Assembly (NCBI GenBank): GCA_945915275.1
Contig: CAMEEZ010000006.1
Location: 1-46,063 of the forward strand
Source: an uncultured Mycoplasma sp.
GTDB taxonomy: Bacteria; Bacillota_I; Bacilli_A; RF39; UBA660
DNA length: 46,063 nt
Direction of reading: 5' to 3'
In this document: piece by piece, positions 37,254 through 46,063 of the stretch
How the letters are laid out: each line of letters begins with the position of its first letter
Position numbering within the stretch: position 1 is the stretch's first letter
Made by a program: the position numbers and the translations under genes
The notes under the pieces: generated by a model
The model's database searches: none
Told to the model about the DNA's origin: nothing
The model's input: only the letters and a program-made list of their open reading frames with translations

Positions 37254-39419
37254 TTATTCTCCTAGAGGAATGGTACTCTTTTCCCCATGTTGATCAATTA
37301 CCTCGACAGAATAACCACTTGAACTCTTTATTGTAGTTACATACGTATATAAGATTCCCTCAGCCTCTAAAGTAAATTCTCCTACTACAGTATCAAAATT
37401 ATTATATTCATATATTTTTAAATTACCAATTGAATCGATAGTTACAAAGAAATCTTTCTTTAAATCCAAATAGTGTAAATTTTCCTTGCTTTTGTCTTTA
37501 TTGAAAGAATAAATTGAATAATTTTCACCTTCTGCTTTTGTTTTAACATATCCATCGACATAATTAACTATTTTATTTCCAAATTGTTCTGTAACTTTTT
37601 CTCCAGAATTATCATATAACTGATAAGTTTCTCCAGTATTTTTTACTTGAAAATAATCTCCAATTCTTTCAATTAAATCGTATTTCATATCTAAAATTCC
37701 TAAAACATTATCTTTAGTTATACTAATAACACCATATTTATTTTTTCTTGAACTTTTACCAATAACACTTAAATTGCTATTTGTTACAAAACTTAAAGTT
37801 GAACTTCCGTCATATATTCCAGCATCTATACTTAAATATGAACCCAAAACTTTATTCTCTTTCAAATCATATAATATAATATTTGCTGTATTTTTATCTA
37901 ATGAATCATTTACAAAAATAAATCTTTTATTTATAACAGGTAAATATCCTAGACTTTTATTATTATTAGATAATTCATTATCACTAAAATAACTTTCCTT
38001 TGCTAAATAACAACTATCATATGTACTATTTATACTATCTATAGTATTTTTATTAGAGCACTTATAACTTCCAATTAAATTAGTCTTTGCTTCATCATCA
38101 TAAATATAAAGCACCCCATCAAAATATGATATATATTCATAATTTTTACTTACTATTCCTTCATAAATATTAACTACATATGATTCAACATCATTTTCAT
38201 TCAAATAATATTCAATTGTTACTGAATTGTCATTGTTTAAAAGCCAAAAAGCTTCATTTGTACTTACTAATTTATTATTCTTATCATAAATATATGTTTT
38301 ATTATAATATTCATTTGGAATTGTTATTTCCTCATTTTGCAAATTTGTTTCTTTATAGTCTAAAACAACCACTTTATTAGTATCTTTTACAGCAACCAAG
38401 AAATTTTCTTTTAAAATAATATAATTATACTCATCTTTAAGAATATTATTATTGCGATAATCTGTAATATTATAGTTTCCATTTACATCCTCAGTTACTA
38501 TATATTTATCACTGAAACTCTTAATTTTATTTCCAATTTTTTTAGATATTTCTTTACCATTTTCATCTATTATCAAGTATCTATTATCTTTTGCAGCAAC
38601 TAATCTAGACAAAAGTCCCATTTCTTCTTTTTTGATTCCCATATAATCATAATTAAAATCAACTAATTGGCTTAATCCCTCATCAGTTACTTTAAATAAT
38701 CCATATTTGCTTTCATCATTTTCTAATATTAAATACTCTGTATTATTAACTAAGTAATATTTAACACTATTATACTTATCAACTACTTCATCTTTAGAAA
38801 TATCAAACAGAAAAATCATTCCATTTTCTTGTTTTGAACTATCGTAAATAAAAGCATAGGTATCATTTATAATCGGAGTTGTAAATTTTAGTTTTGTTCC
38901 ATCTTCATAAAAATACTGTTCTTCATCAAAATCATCTTCATTATTTTGATAAGCAACTCGGCACTTTTCTTCATCTTTGTTCTCACATTCATACTTTCCT
39001 ATTTCATTATCCTGTTTATCTAATAAGACAAGATAGCCATTTTCATAACGATAATTATCTTTTTCAATTATAACAATTGGTTTTTCTTCTTTTTTTTCTT
39101 CAGATTTACTATTTTTTAACAATAAAATTATTCCTAAGACAATCAAAGAAATTATTATTATTCCTATAATAATAAAAATAATTTTTTTCTTTTTACTAAG
39201 GTTGTGCCATTTTTCTTTTAAACTTTTCTTTTCCTTTTTCTTTTTCAAAATTTCTTTTTCTTGATCTCTTTCTTCTAACAATTCTAGAGGATCTTCCTCA
39301 TGAGGTATAACATCTTGCTCAAAAGAAGTTAAATCTTCTTTATATTCTTCATCTGTAATCTCCTCAATTTCATTATCATCAGGTATTATATATTCTTTTG
39401 TATCAAATTCTTTTTCCAT
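37254..39419 (-). CDS. membrane-anchored WG-like repeat protein with two modules (721 aa)
   Basis: Acidic/basic cytoplasmic tail, one TM, then two homologous extracellular halves (NGYLVLLDKQDNEIGKYECENKDEEKC... and DGVLYIYDDEAKTNLIGSYKCSNKN...), each with a KYG(L/V)... WG-like segment. Confidence 0.8.
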   Translation of the reverse strand: MEKEFDTKEYIIPDDNEIEEITDEEYKEDLTSFEQDVIPHEEDPLELLEERDQEKEILKKKKEKKSLKEKWHNLSKKKKIIFIIIGIIIISLIVLGIILLLKNSKSEEKKEEKPIVIIEKDNYRYENGYLVLLDKQDNEIGKYECENKDEEKCRVAYQNNEDDFDEEQYFYEDGTKLKFTTPIINDTYAFIYDSSKQENGMIFLFDISKDEVVDKYNSVKYYLVNNTEYLILENDESKYGLFKVTDEGLSQLVDFNYDYMGIKKEEMGLLSRLVAAKDNRYLIIDENGKEISKKIGNKIKSFSDKYIVTEDVNGNYNITDYRNNNILKDEYNYIILKENFLVAVKDTNKVVVLDYKETNLQNEEITIPNEYYNKTYIYDKNNKLVSTNEAFWLLNNDNSVTIEYYLNENDVESYVVNIYEGIVSKNYEYISYFDGVLYIYDDEAKTNLIGSYKCSNKNTIDSINSTYDSCYLAKESYFSDNELSNNNKSLGYLPVINKRFIFVNDSLDKNTANIILYDLKENKVLGSYLSIDAGIYDGSSTLSFVTNSNLSVIGKSSRKNKYGVISITKDNVLGILDMKYDLIERIGDYFQVKNTGETYQLYDNSGEKVTEQFGNKIVNYVDGYVKTKAEGENYSIYSFNKDKSKENLHYLDLKKDFFVTIDSIGNLKIYEYNNFDTVVGEFTLEAEGILYTYVTTIKSSSGYSVEVIDQHGEKSTIPLGE

Positions 39420-39490
39420 TCAATTCACATCCCTATTATCTTTTCCATTATAACATATATATATCTATATTTCTATAAAAAAAGTGAATT

Positions 39491-41518
39491 CTATTTTTTG
39501 AATCCACATTCTTCACATACAATTTCATCTTTTTTTTGAACTAAAATATTTTGACATTCTGGACACTTATCGACTGGTAAATACCATGTAGCAAATTTAC
39601 ATTTTGGATAATTATTACAACCATAAAAAACTTTGTTTTTTCGTGTCTTTTTTTCGATTATTTTACCTTCACATTTAGGGCAATTAATAATTTCTTTTAC
39701 TATTACATCTTCTTTTTTAATATATTTACACTTCGGATAGTTTCCACAAGCTATAAATTTTCCATAACGCCCATTTCTTAAAACTAAGTCGCTTCCACAT
39801 TCCGGACAAATTTCACCAGTTTTTTCCGGTTCTTTCTTTTCCATTTCAGAAAAAGCTTTCTCTACTAAAGGTTCGAATCCATCATAAAATTCTTGTAAGA
39901 CTTTTATATTATCTAAATTTTCATTAGCAATTTTATCTAAATCTTCTTCCATTTTAGCTGTATACTCCACATTAACTAAATCACTAAAAAATTCTTGCAA
40001 CTTATCAGTAGTTTCAATCCCAATATCTGTTGGAAAAAACTTTTTCTCATTTAATTCTACATATCCTCTATCTTTAATTGTCTGCATAATAGTTGCATAT
40101 GTACTAGGTCTTCCTATTCCAAGATTTTCCAACTCTTTAATTAAACTACTTTCTGTATAGCGACTTGCTGGTTTGGTAAAATGCTGTAATTTATTTATCT
40201 CATCAGAAATCAAAACATTACTTTTATATGATTTAAAATCCGGCAAAATTTTGTCTTCATTATCTTCATAACTACCATATAATTTTAAATATCCATCAAA
40301 TACTAGTTGACTACCAGTTGTCTTAAACGTGTAACCATTATTCTCTAAAACAACATTTGTGCTTAAGTAAACAGAATCCGCCATTAAAGAAGCTACTGCT
40401 CGGTTATAAATTAATTTATATAATTTAAATTCATCTGGAGTTAAAAATCTTTTAATACTCTCTGGAGTTCTCATTACACTGGTTGGTCTAATTCCTTCAT
40501 GAGCATCTTGAATATTATCACTTTTTTTACCAAATTTAACTTTACCCAAATATTCTTTACCATAATTATTTTCAATAAATTTATAAGTTTCTTTAACAAA
40601 AACCGGAGATACTCTTACACTATCAGTTCTCATATAAGTAATCAATCCGACAGTTTCATTTTCTAATTCAATACCTTCATATAATTTTTGGGCAATCTTC
40701 ATTGTTTTAGAGGCACTAAAATTCAACTTATTTGAAGCAACTTGTTGTAATGTTGATGTTTTAAACACTTCTTTTGATTTTCTGCTTTTTTTAGTTTCTG
40801 AAACATCTTCAATTTTAAAACTTTTACTTAAAGATTGTAAAACTTCATTCGCTTCAACTTCACTTTTTATTTCAATTTTTTTACCCCTAAATTTTTCTAA
40901 TTCTGCGGTAAACTCTTTAAAATCAGCTTCAATAGTCCAATACTCTTCCGGAACAAAAGCAAGTATTTCTCTTTCACGATCAACAATAAGTTTTAAAGCA
41001 ACCGATTGAACCCGACCTGCGCTCTTTCCGCCAGTTTTACTGCGCATTAACTTGCTCAATCTAAATCCAATAATTCTATCTAATATTCTTCGTGTTTCTT
41101 GGCTTTTTACTAAATTATAATCTATTTTTCTTGGATTATTAATTGCATCTTTAACCACATCTTTAGTAATTTCATTAAAAACTACCCTATCATATTTATC
41201 ATCATCAATATCAAGCTCATCATATAAATGCCAGCTTATGGCTTCTCCTTCGCGATCTGGGTCTGTTGCCAAATAAACTTTATCAGATTCCTTTACTAAC
41301 TTCTTTAAGTTTTTAATATCTTTTGCTTTTCCTTTTATGGCAACGTATGATGGCTTAAAATTATTTTCAACATCTACACCCAATCCAAATTTTCCTGTCG
41401 TAGATAAATCTCTAATATGGCCTTTACTTGAAACTACATTATATTCTCTACCTAAATACTTTTCTATTGTTTTGCTTTTTGCAGGTGATTCCACTATAAC
41501 TAATTTCTTCATATTCAT
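39491..41518 (-). CDS. topA: DNA topoisomerase I
   Basis: KLVIVESPAKSKTIEKYLG...ATDPDREGEAISWHL...GLITYMRTDSVRV; three C-terminal zinc ribbons (CPECGSDLV, CPKCEGKI, CPECQNIL). Confidence 0.97.
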   Translation of the reverse strand: MNMKKLVIVESPAKSKTIEKYLGREYNVVSSKGHIRDLSTTGKFGLGVDVENNFKPSYVAIKGKAKDIKNLKKLVKESDKVYLATDPDREGEAISWHLYDELDIDDDKYDRVVFNEITKDVVKDAINNPRKIDYNLVKSQETRRILDRIIGFRLSKLMRSKTGGKSAGRVQSVALKLIVDREREILAFVPEEYWTIEADFKEFTAELEKFRGKKIEIKSEVEANEVLQSLSKSFKIEDVSETKKSRKSKEVFKTSTLQQVASNKLNFSASKTMKIAQKLYEGIELENETVGLITYMRTDSVRVSPVFVKETYKFIENNYGKEYLGKVKFGKKSDNIQDAHEGIRPTSVMRTPESIKRFLTPDEFKLYKLIYNRAVASLMADSVYLSTNVVLENNGYTFKTTGSQLVFDGYLKLYGSYEDNEDKILPDFKSYKSNVLISDEINKLQHFTKPASRYTESSLIKELENLGIGRPSTYATIMQTIKDRGYVELNEKKFFPTDIGIETTDKLQEFFSDLVNVEYTAKMEEDLDKIANENLDNIKVLQEFYDGFEPLVEKAFSEMEKKEPEKTGEICPECGSDLVLRNGRYGKFIACGNYPKCKYIKKEDVIVKEIINCPKCEGKIIEKKTRKNKVFYGCNNYPKCKFATWYLPVDKCPECQNILVQKKDEIVCEECGFKK

Positions 41519-41523
41519 CCTTT

Positions 41524-43590
41524 CTAACTGCCATTTAATTTCGTTTCAGACTCCCCTTGTACTATTTTATTAGATTTCCCGTTATTATTTAACGCTTTTT
41601 CTAAATATCCAAAATAATTACTTTTTATTGCAATATTACTCATACTTATTTTTAAATGAATTTCCTCATTAATTCGGCTTATATCTTGTTCAGTATAATG
41701 TCCTTCTTCAAAAACAGTTAATTTACTATTACTTGCGTTATAATATGCATATTCATTTTTCCAAGATCCATCCGCAAATACCACCATACTTTCATATTCA
41801 TCGGATAGAATATCTGTTCCATTATAAAATCTTGGATCATAATCTAAATCACAGAGATTTGCAATTGTTGGAACAATATTAACATAAGAAGTATATTCAG
41901 TAAAAGTATGAGGAGTAACTTCACTATTATAAATTACAAATGGTACTCTCTCTGCTTCATAATCTTCCAAAGAATAATCTAAAACACGATTAATTGTCTT
42001 ATTAGATAATCCATATGGATAATGATCTCCATATAATACTATTACTGTATCATCTAAAATACCACGGTCTTCTAACCCATTAATAAGGATTCCTAATCCT
42101 AAATCTAACTCTTTTAATTTAGACATATATCTCTTTAAATCAGTTGGATAATTATAATCTTTAAATTCTTTTAAATATTTGTCTCCTAAAATACTAGATA
42201 CACTATAAGGTTGATGAGAGCTTACAGTCGTAAGCCAAGTCATAAATGGCTGGCCCTCTTCATATGTGTCTATAATTTCTAAATATTTAGCCATAAAATC
42301 TGCATCACTTGCCCAATTACGATATTCACTACGATAGGATATTCCTAAATCTTGAACGCCATAATATTTTTGAGATCCTAAATTAGTATGAATTGTTGAA
42401 CGATAATAATACGCTTCCGTGTAATTATGCATTGAAGAAGTATAATACCCCGCATTATTAAATAAATTAAAGATACTTGTAAAATATGTATTATTTTTAT
42501 AAACATTAGCTGTACAACTATTATAAATTGAATATAACCCAATCATTCCGGATAATTCATTATTACCTGTTGCACAACTATTTCTTGGACTGTAATTATT
42601 AGCCCAATGCCAACCTTCGGAATACAATTTATAAAAATTTGGATATAGTTCTTCATTAATAATGATATCATTCACTGATTCCATCATTATAACAATAACA
42701 TTCTTTCCTTTAAACAATCCCGTATATTCATTTTTATCTGTAATATCTTGATTTATAAAATATTTATTTAAATTTTGATATGTAGCACTTTCTTCTTCAG
42801 CTATAACTTTTTCAAATGCTGTATCATCAATAACTCTTGAATAATCTGTTTTTTCTTTTTCAGCTACCTGATAATTAACATTAATCATGGTTTCATCCAC
42901 AGGAAAAAGCTTTATTCTTACATCACCCAACCCAAAAGTTACTACTCCCAATTGTTTTATTGCAATACTAGGAACGCTAGGATTTATAAATAAATATTTA
43001 TTGGGTTGCAATTGATATCTGTTTTGCATGAAAGGAATAACTAAAGTGAAAAAATAAATAAAACCTAGAGATATTTCTAATAAAATAAATGATGATATTT
43101 TTTTTAGGGTATTTTTAATTTTTTCAACTTTATTTAATTTAGGAATCTCAACTACTAACCTTTTTTGAAAGAATATATAAAATATAACTAATAAAATAAA
43201 AGGAATAAAAATCAAATAATAAGTAATTTTAAAACTACGTAAATATTCTCCTATATAATCTATTACAGCCCCAAGTTGACTAGTTGTATTTAATGACATA
43301 TAAACGCCTAAATAATTATTAAAGCCTAATTGAGCAAAAGTATAAAAAGTAATTCCAAAAGTAATAACTAAGTTAATTATCATTGAGACTATATTCTTTA
43401 AATATGAACATATAAAACTAATTAAAACAGAAATAAAACTTGTTGATATTAAAATGCGCAATAAAGACCAATTAAAAAAAGAATCATTACTTAATAACTT
43501 AAAAAAGATTTCTATTAAAAAAATAGAAATAAAAGAAATCAAATAATTTAATAACCATTTATTTTTAAATTTTTTGCACATCTTTATCAC
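41524..43590 (-). CDS. LtaS-like glycerolphosphotransferase/sulfatase-family membrane protein
   Basis: Five N-terminal TM helices, then alkaline-phosphatase-fold domain: VIVIMMESVND, SCATGNNELSG, TTVSSHQPYS, VLYGDHYPYG. Confidence 0.9.
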   Translation of the reverse strand: MIKMCKKFKNKWLLNYLISFISIFLIEIFFKLLSNDSFFNWSLLRILISTSFISVLISFICSYLKNIVSMIINLVITFGITFYTFAQLGFNNYLGVYMSLNTTSQLGAVIDYIGEYLRSFKITYYLIFIPFILLVIFYIFFQKRLVVEIPKLNKVEKIKNTLKKISSFILLEISLGFIYFFTLVIPFMQNRYQLQPNKYLFINPSVPSIAIKQLGVVTFGLGDVRIKLFPVDETMINVNYQVAEKEKTDYSRVIDDTAFEKVIAEEESATYQNLNKYFINQDITDKNEYTGLFKGKNVIVIMMESVNDIIINEELYPNFYKLYSEGWHWANNYSPRNSCATGNNELSGMIGLYSIYNSCTANVYKNNTYFTSIFNLFNNAGYYTSSMHNYTEAYYYRSTIHTNLGSQKYYGVQDLGISYRSEYRNWASDADFMAKYLEIIDTYEEGQPFMTWLTTVSSHQPYSVSSILGDKYLKEFKDYNYPTDLKRYMSKLKELDLGLGILINGLEDRGILDDTVIVLYGDHYPYGLSNKTINRVLDYSLEDYEAERVPFVIYNSEVTPHTFTEYTSYVNIVPTIANLCDLDYDPRFYNGTDILSDEYESMVVFADGSWKNEYAYYNASNSKLTVFEEGHYTEQDISRINEEIHLKISMSNIAIKSNYFGYLEKALNNNGKSNKIVQGESETKLNGS

Positions 43591-44209
43591 CCTCTTTTTC
43601 TATTAAATCACGAACTGGCTTATAAGTAAATCGATAATTTTCTAAAACACCATATTTTTTTATGTTTTCTAAATGTAATTTTGTCGGATAGCCTTTATGT
43701 TTTCCAAAACCATATTCAGGATGTTCTTTATCTAATTCATACATCATCCTATCTCTTGTAACCTTTGCAATAACACTGGCTGCTGAAATACTTAAACTAA
43801 GCAAATCTCCGTGAATAATAGATGTATTAGGTATTCCAATATTTAAAGGCATTGCATCACTTAAAATATGCTCTGGTTTAATCTCTAAATTATTTATCGC
43901 TTCAATCATTGCCATTCGACTAGCTTCATAAATATTTATTTCATCAATTTTTTGGGAAGATACTTCCCCAATACCAATAGCTAAAGCATCTTTCATAAGA
44001 AGATCATAATATATATTCCGCTTCTTTTCTGTTAATTTTTTTGAATCCGTTAAACCAGGTAAAGCATAATTTTTAGGAAGAATAACTGCTGCAGCAACCA
44101 CAGGACCAACTAATGGACCTCTTCCAACTTCATCTACTCCAGCTATTAATTCAATTCCTTCTTTATATAATTTTTTCTCATACTCTAAAGCATCATATTT
44201 CATTATCAA
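43565..44209 (-). CDS. rnhB: ribonuclease HII
   Basis: IAGVDEVGRGPLVGPVVAAAVILPKN...SAASVIAKVTRDRMM...YGFGKHKGYPTKLH. Confidence 0.97.
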   Translation of the reverse strand: MIMKYDALEYEKKLYKEGIELIAGVDEVGRGPLVGPVVAAAVILPKNYALPGLTDSKKLTEKKRNIYYDLLMKDALAIGIGEVSSQKIDEINIYEASRMAMIEAINNLEIKPEHILSDAMPLNIGIPNTSIIHGDLLSLSISAASVIAKVTRDRMMYELDKEHPEYGFGKHKGYPTKLHLENIKKYGVLENYRFTYKPVRDLIEKEGDKDVQKI

Positions 44210-45047
44210 AAGTTACTTCCTTTATATATCCATTTTTAATATCATTTATAATTTTATTACTTACTCGTTCATATTCTATTTCACCATGTTTAAATGCTCC
44301 AATAGATTTACCAATCTTCTCATAAACATCCATGATATCTGAAGAATCACTTATTTTATAACGTTCTTCTAAAATTTTGGGATAGTATTTGCTTAGCTTA
44401 TTAATTATATGAACTGCCACTTCATCTTCATTTAATATTTCACTTCTTATTGCACTCATGCTAGCAAGATTTAAGGCAATTTCATCACTATCAAATTTAG
44501 GCCATAAAATACCTGGAGTATCCAAAAGTAATATATCACTTTTGGTTTTTAGCCATGACAAAGACTTAGTAACACCAGGTTTATTTCCTACAACAGCCAC
44601 ATTTTTTCCTGCCATTCTATTAATTAATGTTGATTTCCCTACATTTGGTATCCCAACTACTAATGCTTTTATTTCTTTTCGCTTTAAACCTTTTTCAGCT
44701 CTTTGATACTGCAATTCTTCCATCATATCATGAGTTAAATTAATTATTTTTCTATAATCATCATTATTATTCAAATTAGCCAGAATTACTTTATAGCCCA
44801 TATTTTCATAATATGATATCCACTTATTTGTATATTTTAAATCACATAAATCTTTCTTAGACATAATTAAAATTCTAGGCTTATTCTTAATTAATTCATC
44901 CAAATCTTTTATTTTAGATGAATAAGGTATACGTGCATCAACAATTTCATACACTATGTCTATTAAATCATATTTTTCTTTAATCATCCTTTTGGTTTTT
45001 TGCATATGACCAGGAAACCAGTTGATATTAGTTTTATTTTCGTTCAC
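44193..45047 (-). CDS. rbgA: ribosome biogenesis GTPase RbgA (YlqF)
   Basis: INWFPGHMQKTKRMIKEK, MSKKDLCD, VGIPNVGKSTLINRMAGKN, LLDTPGILWPKF (circularly permuted GTPase). Confidence 0.96.
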   Translation of the reverse strand: MNENKTNINWFPGHMQKTKRMIKEKYDLIDIVYEIVDARIPYSSKIKDLDELIKNKPRILIMSKKDLCDLKYTNKWISYYENMGYKVILANLNNNDDYRKIINLTHDMMEELQYQRAEKGLKRKEIKALVVGIPNVGKSTLINRMAGKNVAVVGNKPGVTKSLSWLKTKSDILLLDTPGILWPKFDSDEIALNLASMSAIRSEILNEDEVAVHIINKLSKYYPKILEERYKISDSSDIMDVYEKIGKSIGAFKHGEIEYERVSNKIINDIKNGYIKEVTFDNEI

Positions 45048-45059
45048 AAAATCACTTCC

Positions 45060-45809
45060 TTATTTTTTACATATAATGTATATTTTATCTTCAAAGCGTT
45101 GTTTTTCATTCATAATCTTATTTTCATCTTTTATTATTTTAAAATTACATTTAATTAGTAATTTCTTTATAAATTCAATATCATATAATTTTTCTAACAC
45201 ATCATATTCATATACTAAATTTTCATTTTGTATTACTTTTACATTTGTATTAATTAAAGATTCTTTCTCAGTAATATAATAATGTACTTTGATACCATCA
45301 TCTCTATTACTAATTATATCATTATTTAAAATTAAACTTTGTTCATCATATACATCAAAAATAAGATACCCATCTTCGTTTAACATATTATAAATATTCT
45401 TTAAAAGTATTTCAAGTTTATTTTCTTCCAAAATATGATTAACTACGTCACATGTTAATGTAATTAAATCATATTTTTCTTTTGATATAAATTTGGTTAT
45501 ATCTGATACCAAAAAATTTATATTACTATTTTTTCTTTCACATAGTTTTATCATATCACTTGATATATCTATACCTGTTGTTTTAATTCCTTTATTATAT
45601 AGAAAGTCGCATAATGTTCCTACACCACAACCTAAATCTAAGTGATTTTTTATTATCTTATTATTTATTTTAAAATATTTTAATATAGCATTCCCCATAG
45701 TTATACTAAAATAATCCCATCCGTATTCATTATATATATTGCAAAACTCTTTACTATACATTAACGTTACCTCTATCTTTTCTAAATCATATTTCTTCAT
45801 TTTTATCAA
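45060..45809 (-). CDS. class I SAM-dependent methyltransferase
   Basis: HLDLGCGVGTLCDFLYNKGIKTTGIDISSDMIKLCERKN (motif I/II). Confidence 0.88.
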   Translation of the reverse strand: MIKMKKYDLEKIEVTLMYSKEFCNIYNEYGWDYFSITMGNAILKYFKINNKIIKNHLDLGCGVGTLCDFLYNKGIKTTGIDISSDMIKLCERKNSNINFLVSDITKFISKEKYDLITLTCDVVNHILEENKLEILLKNIYNMLNEDGYLIFDVYDEQSLILNNDIISNRDDGIKVHYYITEKESLINTNVKVIQNENLVYEYDVLEKLYDIEFIKKLLIKCNFKIIKDENKIMNEKQRFEDKIYIICKK

Positions 45810-46063
45810 CTTTATTTATATGGGGTTAAACGTCGTAATCACCTTTCATTTGCCTACACCAAAATACCCATATTTTTTTAAAAATTAATACTTTTTTATT
45901 GTTTTTTCAATTTTTAAACCAAAATAGGAAAGATCCTTAATCTTGTAAACCTTTATAAAACCAGTTTTTTTCAAAGGGGTTTATTAAATCGTAATCAAGC
46001 AGTTGATACTCGTAGATGGTAAACTTTTTTCTTTTTTATTCATTATTTTCACTTCCATTCTCT

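Noticed and set aside
30224-38380. Plus-strand ORFs 30224, 30479, 33152, 34411, 34741, 36451, 37009, 37774, 38180
   Set aside because: Antisense shadows of ezrA, mtaB, valS and the WG-like genes.
45822-45996. Degenerate direct repeat ggggttaaacgtcgtaatc (45822-) and ggggtttattaaatcgtaatc (45976-) flanking about 150 bp
   Set aside because: Short, imperfect and with no encoded element between; too weak to call an att site or MITE.
1-46063. Mycoplasma-type code (TGA = Trp)
   Set aside because: Recognisable proteins read through intact with TGG for Trp, and TGA is used as a stop (for example the PCAT stop at 10883-10885).
46036-46063. Possible C-terminal tail ...ENGSENNE* of a minus-strand gene entering from the right edge
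   Set aside because: Only about 9 codons visible; cannot be identified.
1-46063. CRISPR arrays, insertion sequences, prophage genes, rRNA
   Set aside because: No regularly spaced repeats, transposases, phage structural genes or rRNA segments were seen; the only integrase-like gene is a housekeeping XerC/D.

Overview
The window is AT-rich chromosomal sequence from a low-GC Firmicute (Bacilli-like) using the standard genetic code. Most genes are on the minus strand. They are mainly housekeeping genes: ppdK (truncated at the left edge), xerC/D, glyS, recO, yqzL, era, dgkA, ybeY, yqeY, rpsU, efp, rpmG, a class B PBP, fmt, priA, an nfeD/SPFH pair, a DHH phosphoesterase, ackA, thiI, a cysteine desulfurase, ezrA, a GspE/ComGA ATPase, mtaB, valS, topA, an LtaS-like synthase, rnhB, rbgA and a SAM methyltransferase. 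Sporulation-family genes are also present (yqfC/yqfD-like, spoIIIAH-like, gerE, gerM). The best candidate for an undescribed system is a terminator-bounded minus-strand operon at about 10.55-13.0 kb. It encodes a C39 peptidase-containing ABC transporter (PCAT) followed by two small double-glycine-leader peptides (49 and 51 aa) that are absent from the supplied ORF track. Both peptides have GxxxG motifs, cationic C-termini and one cysteine near the C-terminus, so it looks like a two-peptide (class IIb-like) bacteriocin or signal-peptide locus. Other notable observations are an unusually compact T-box before glyS, an archaeal-type ValRS behind a normal T-box, a threefold WG-like surface module array, and a SigK-like promoter before gerE. 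All family assignments come from reading motifs by eye; no database searches were run.
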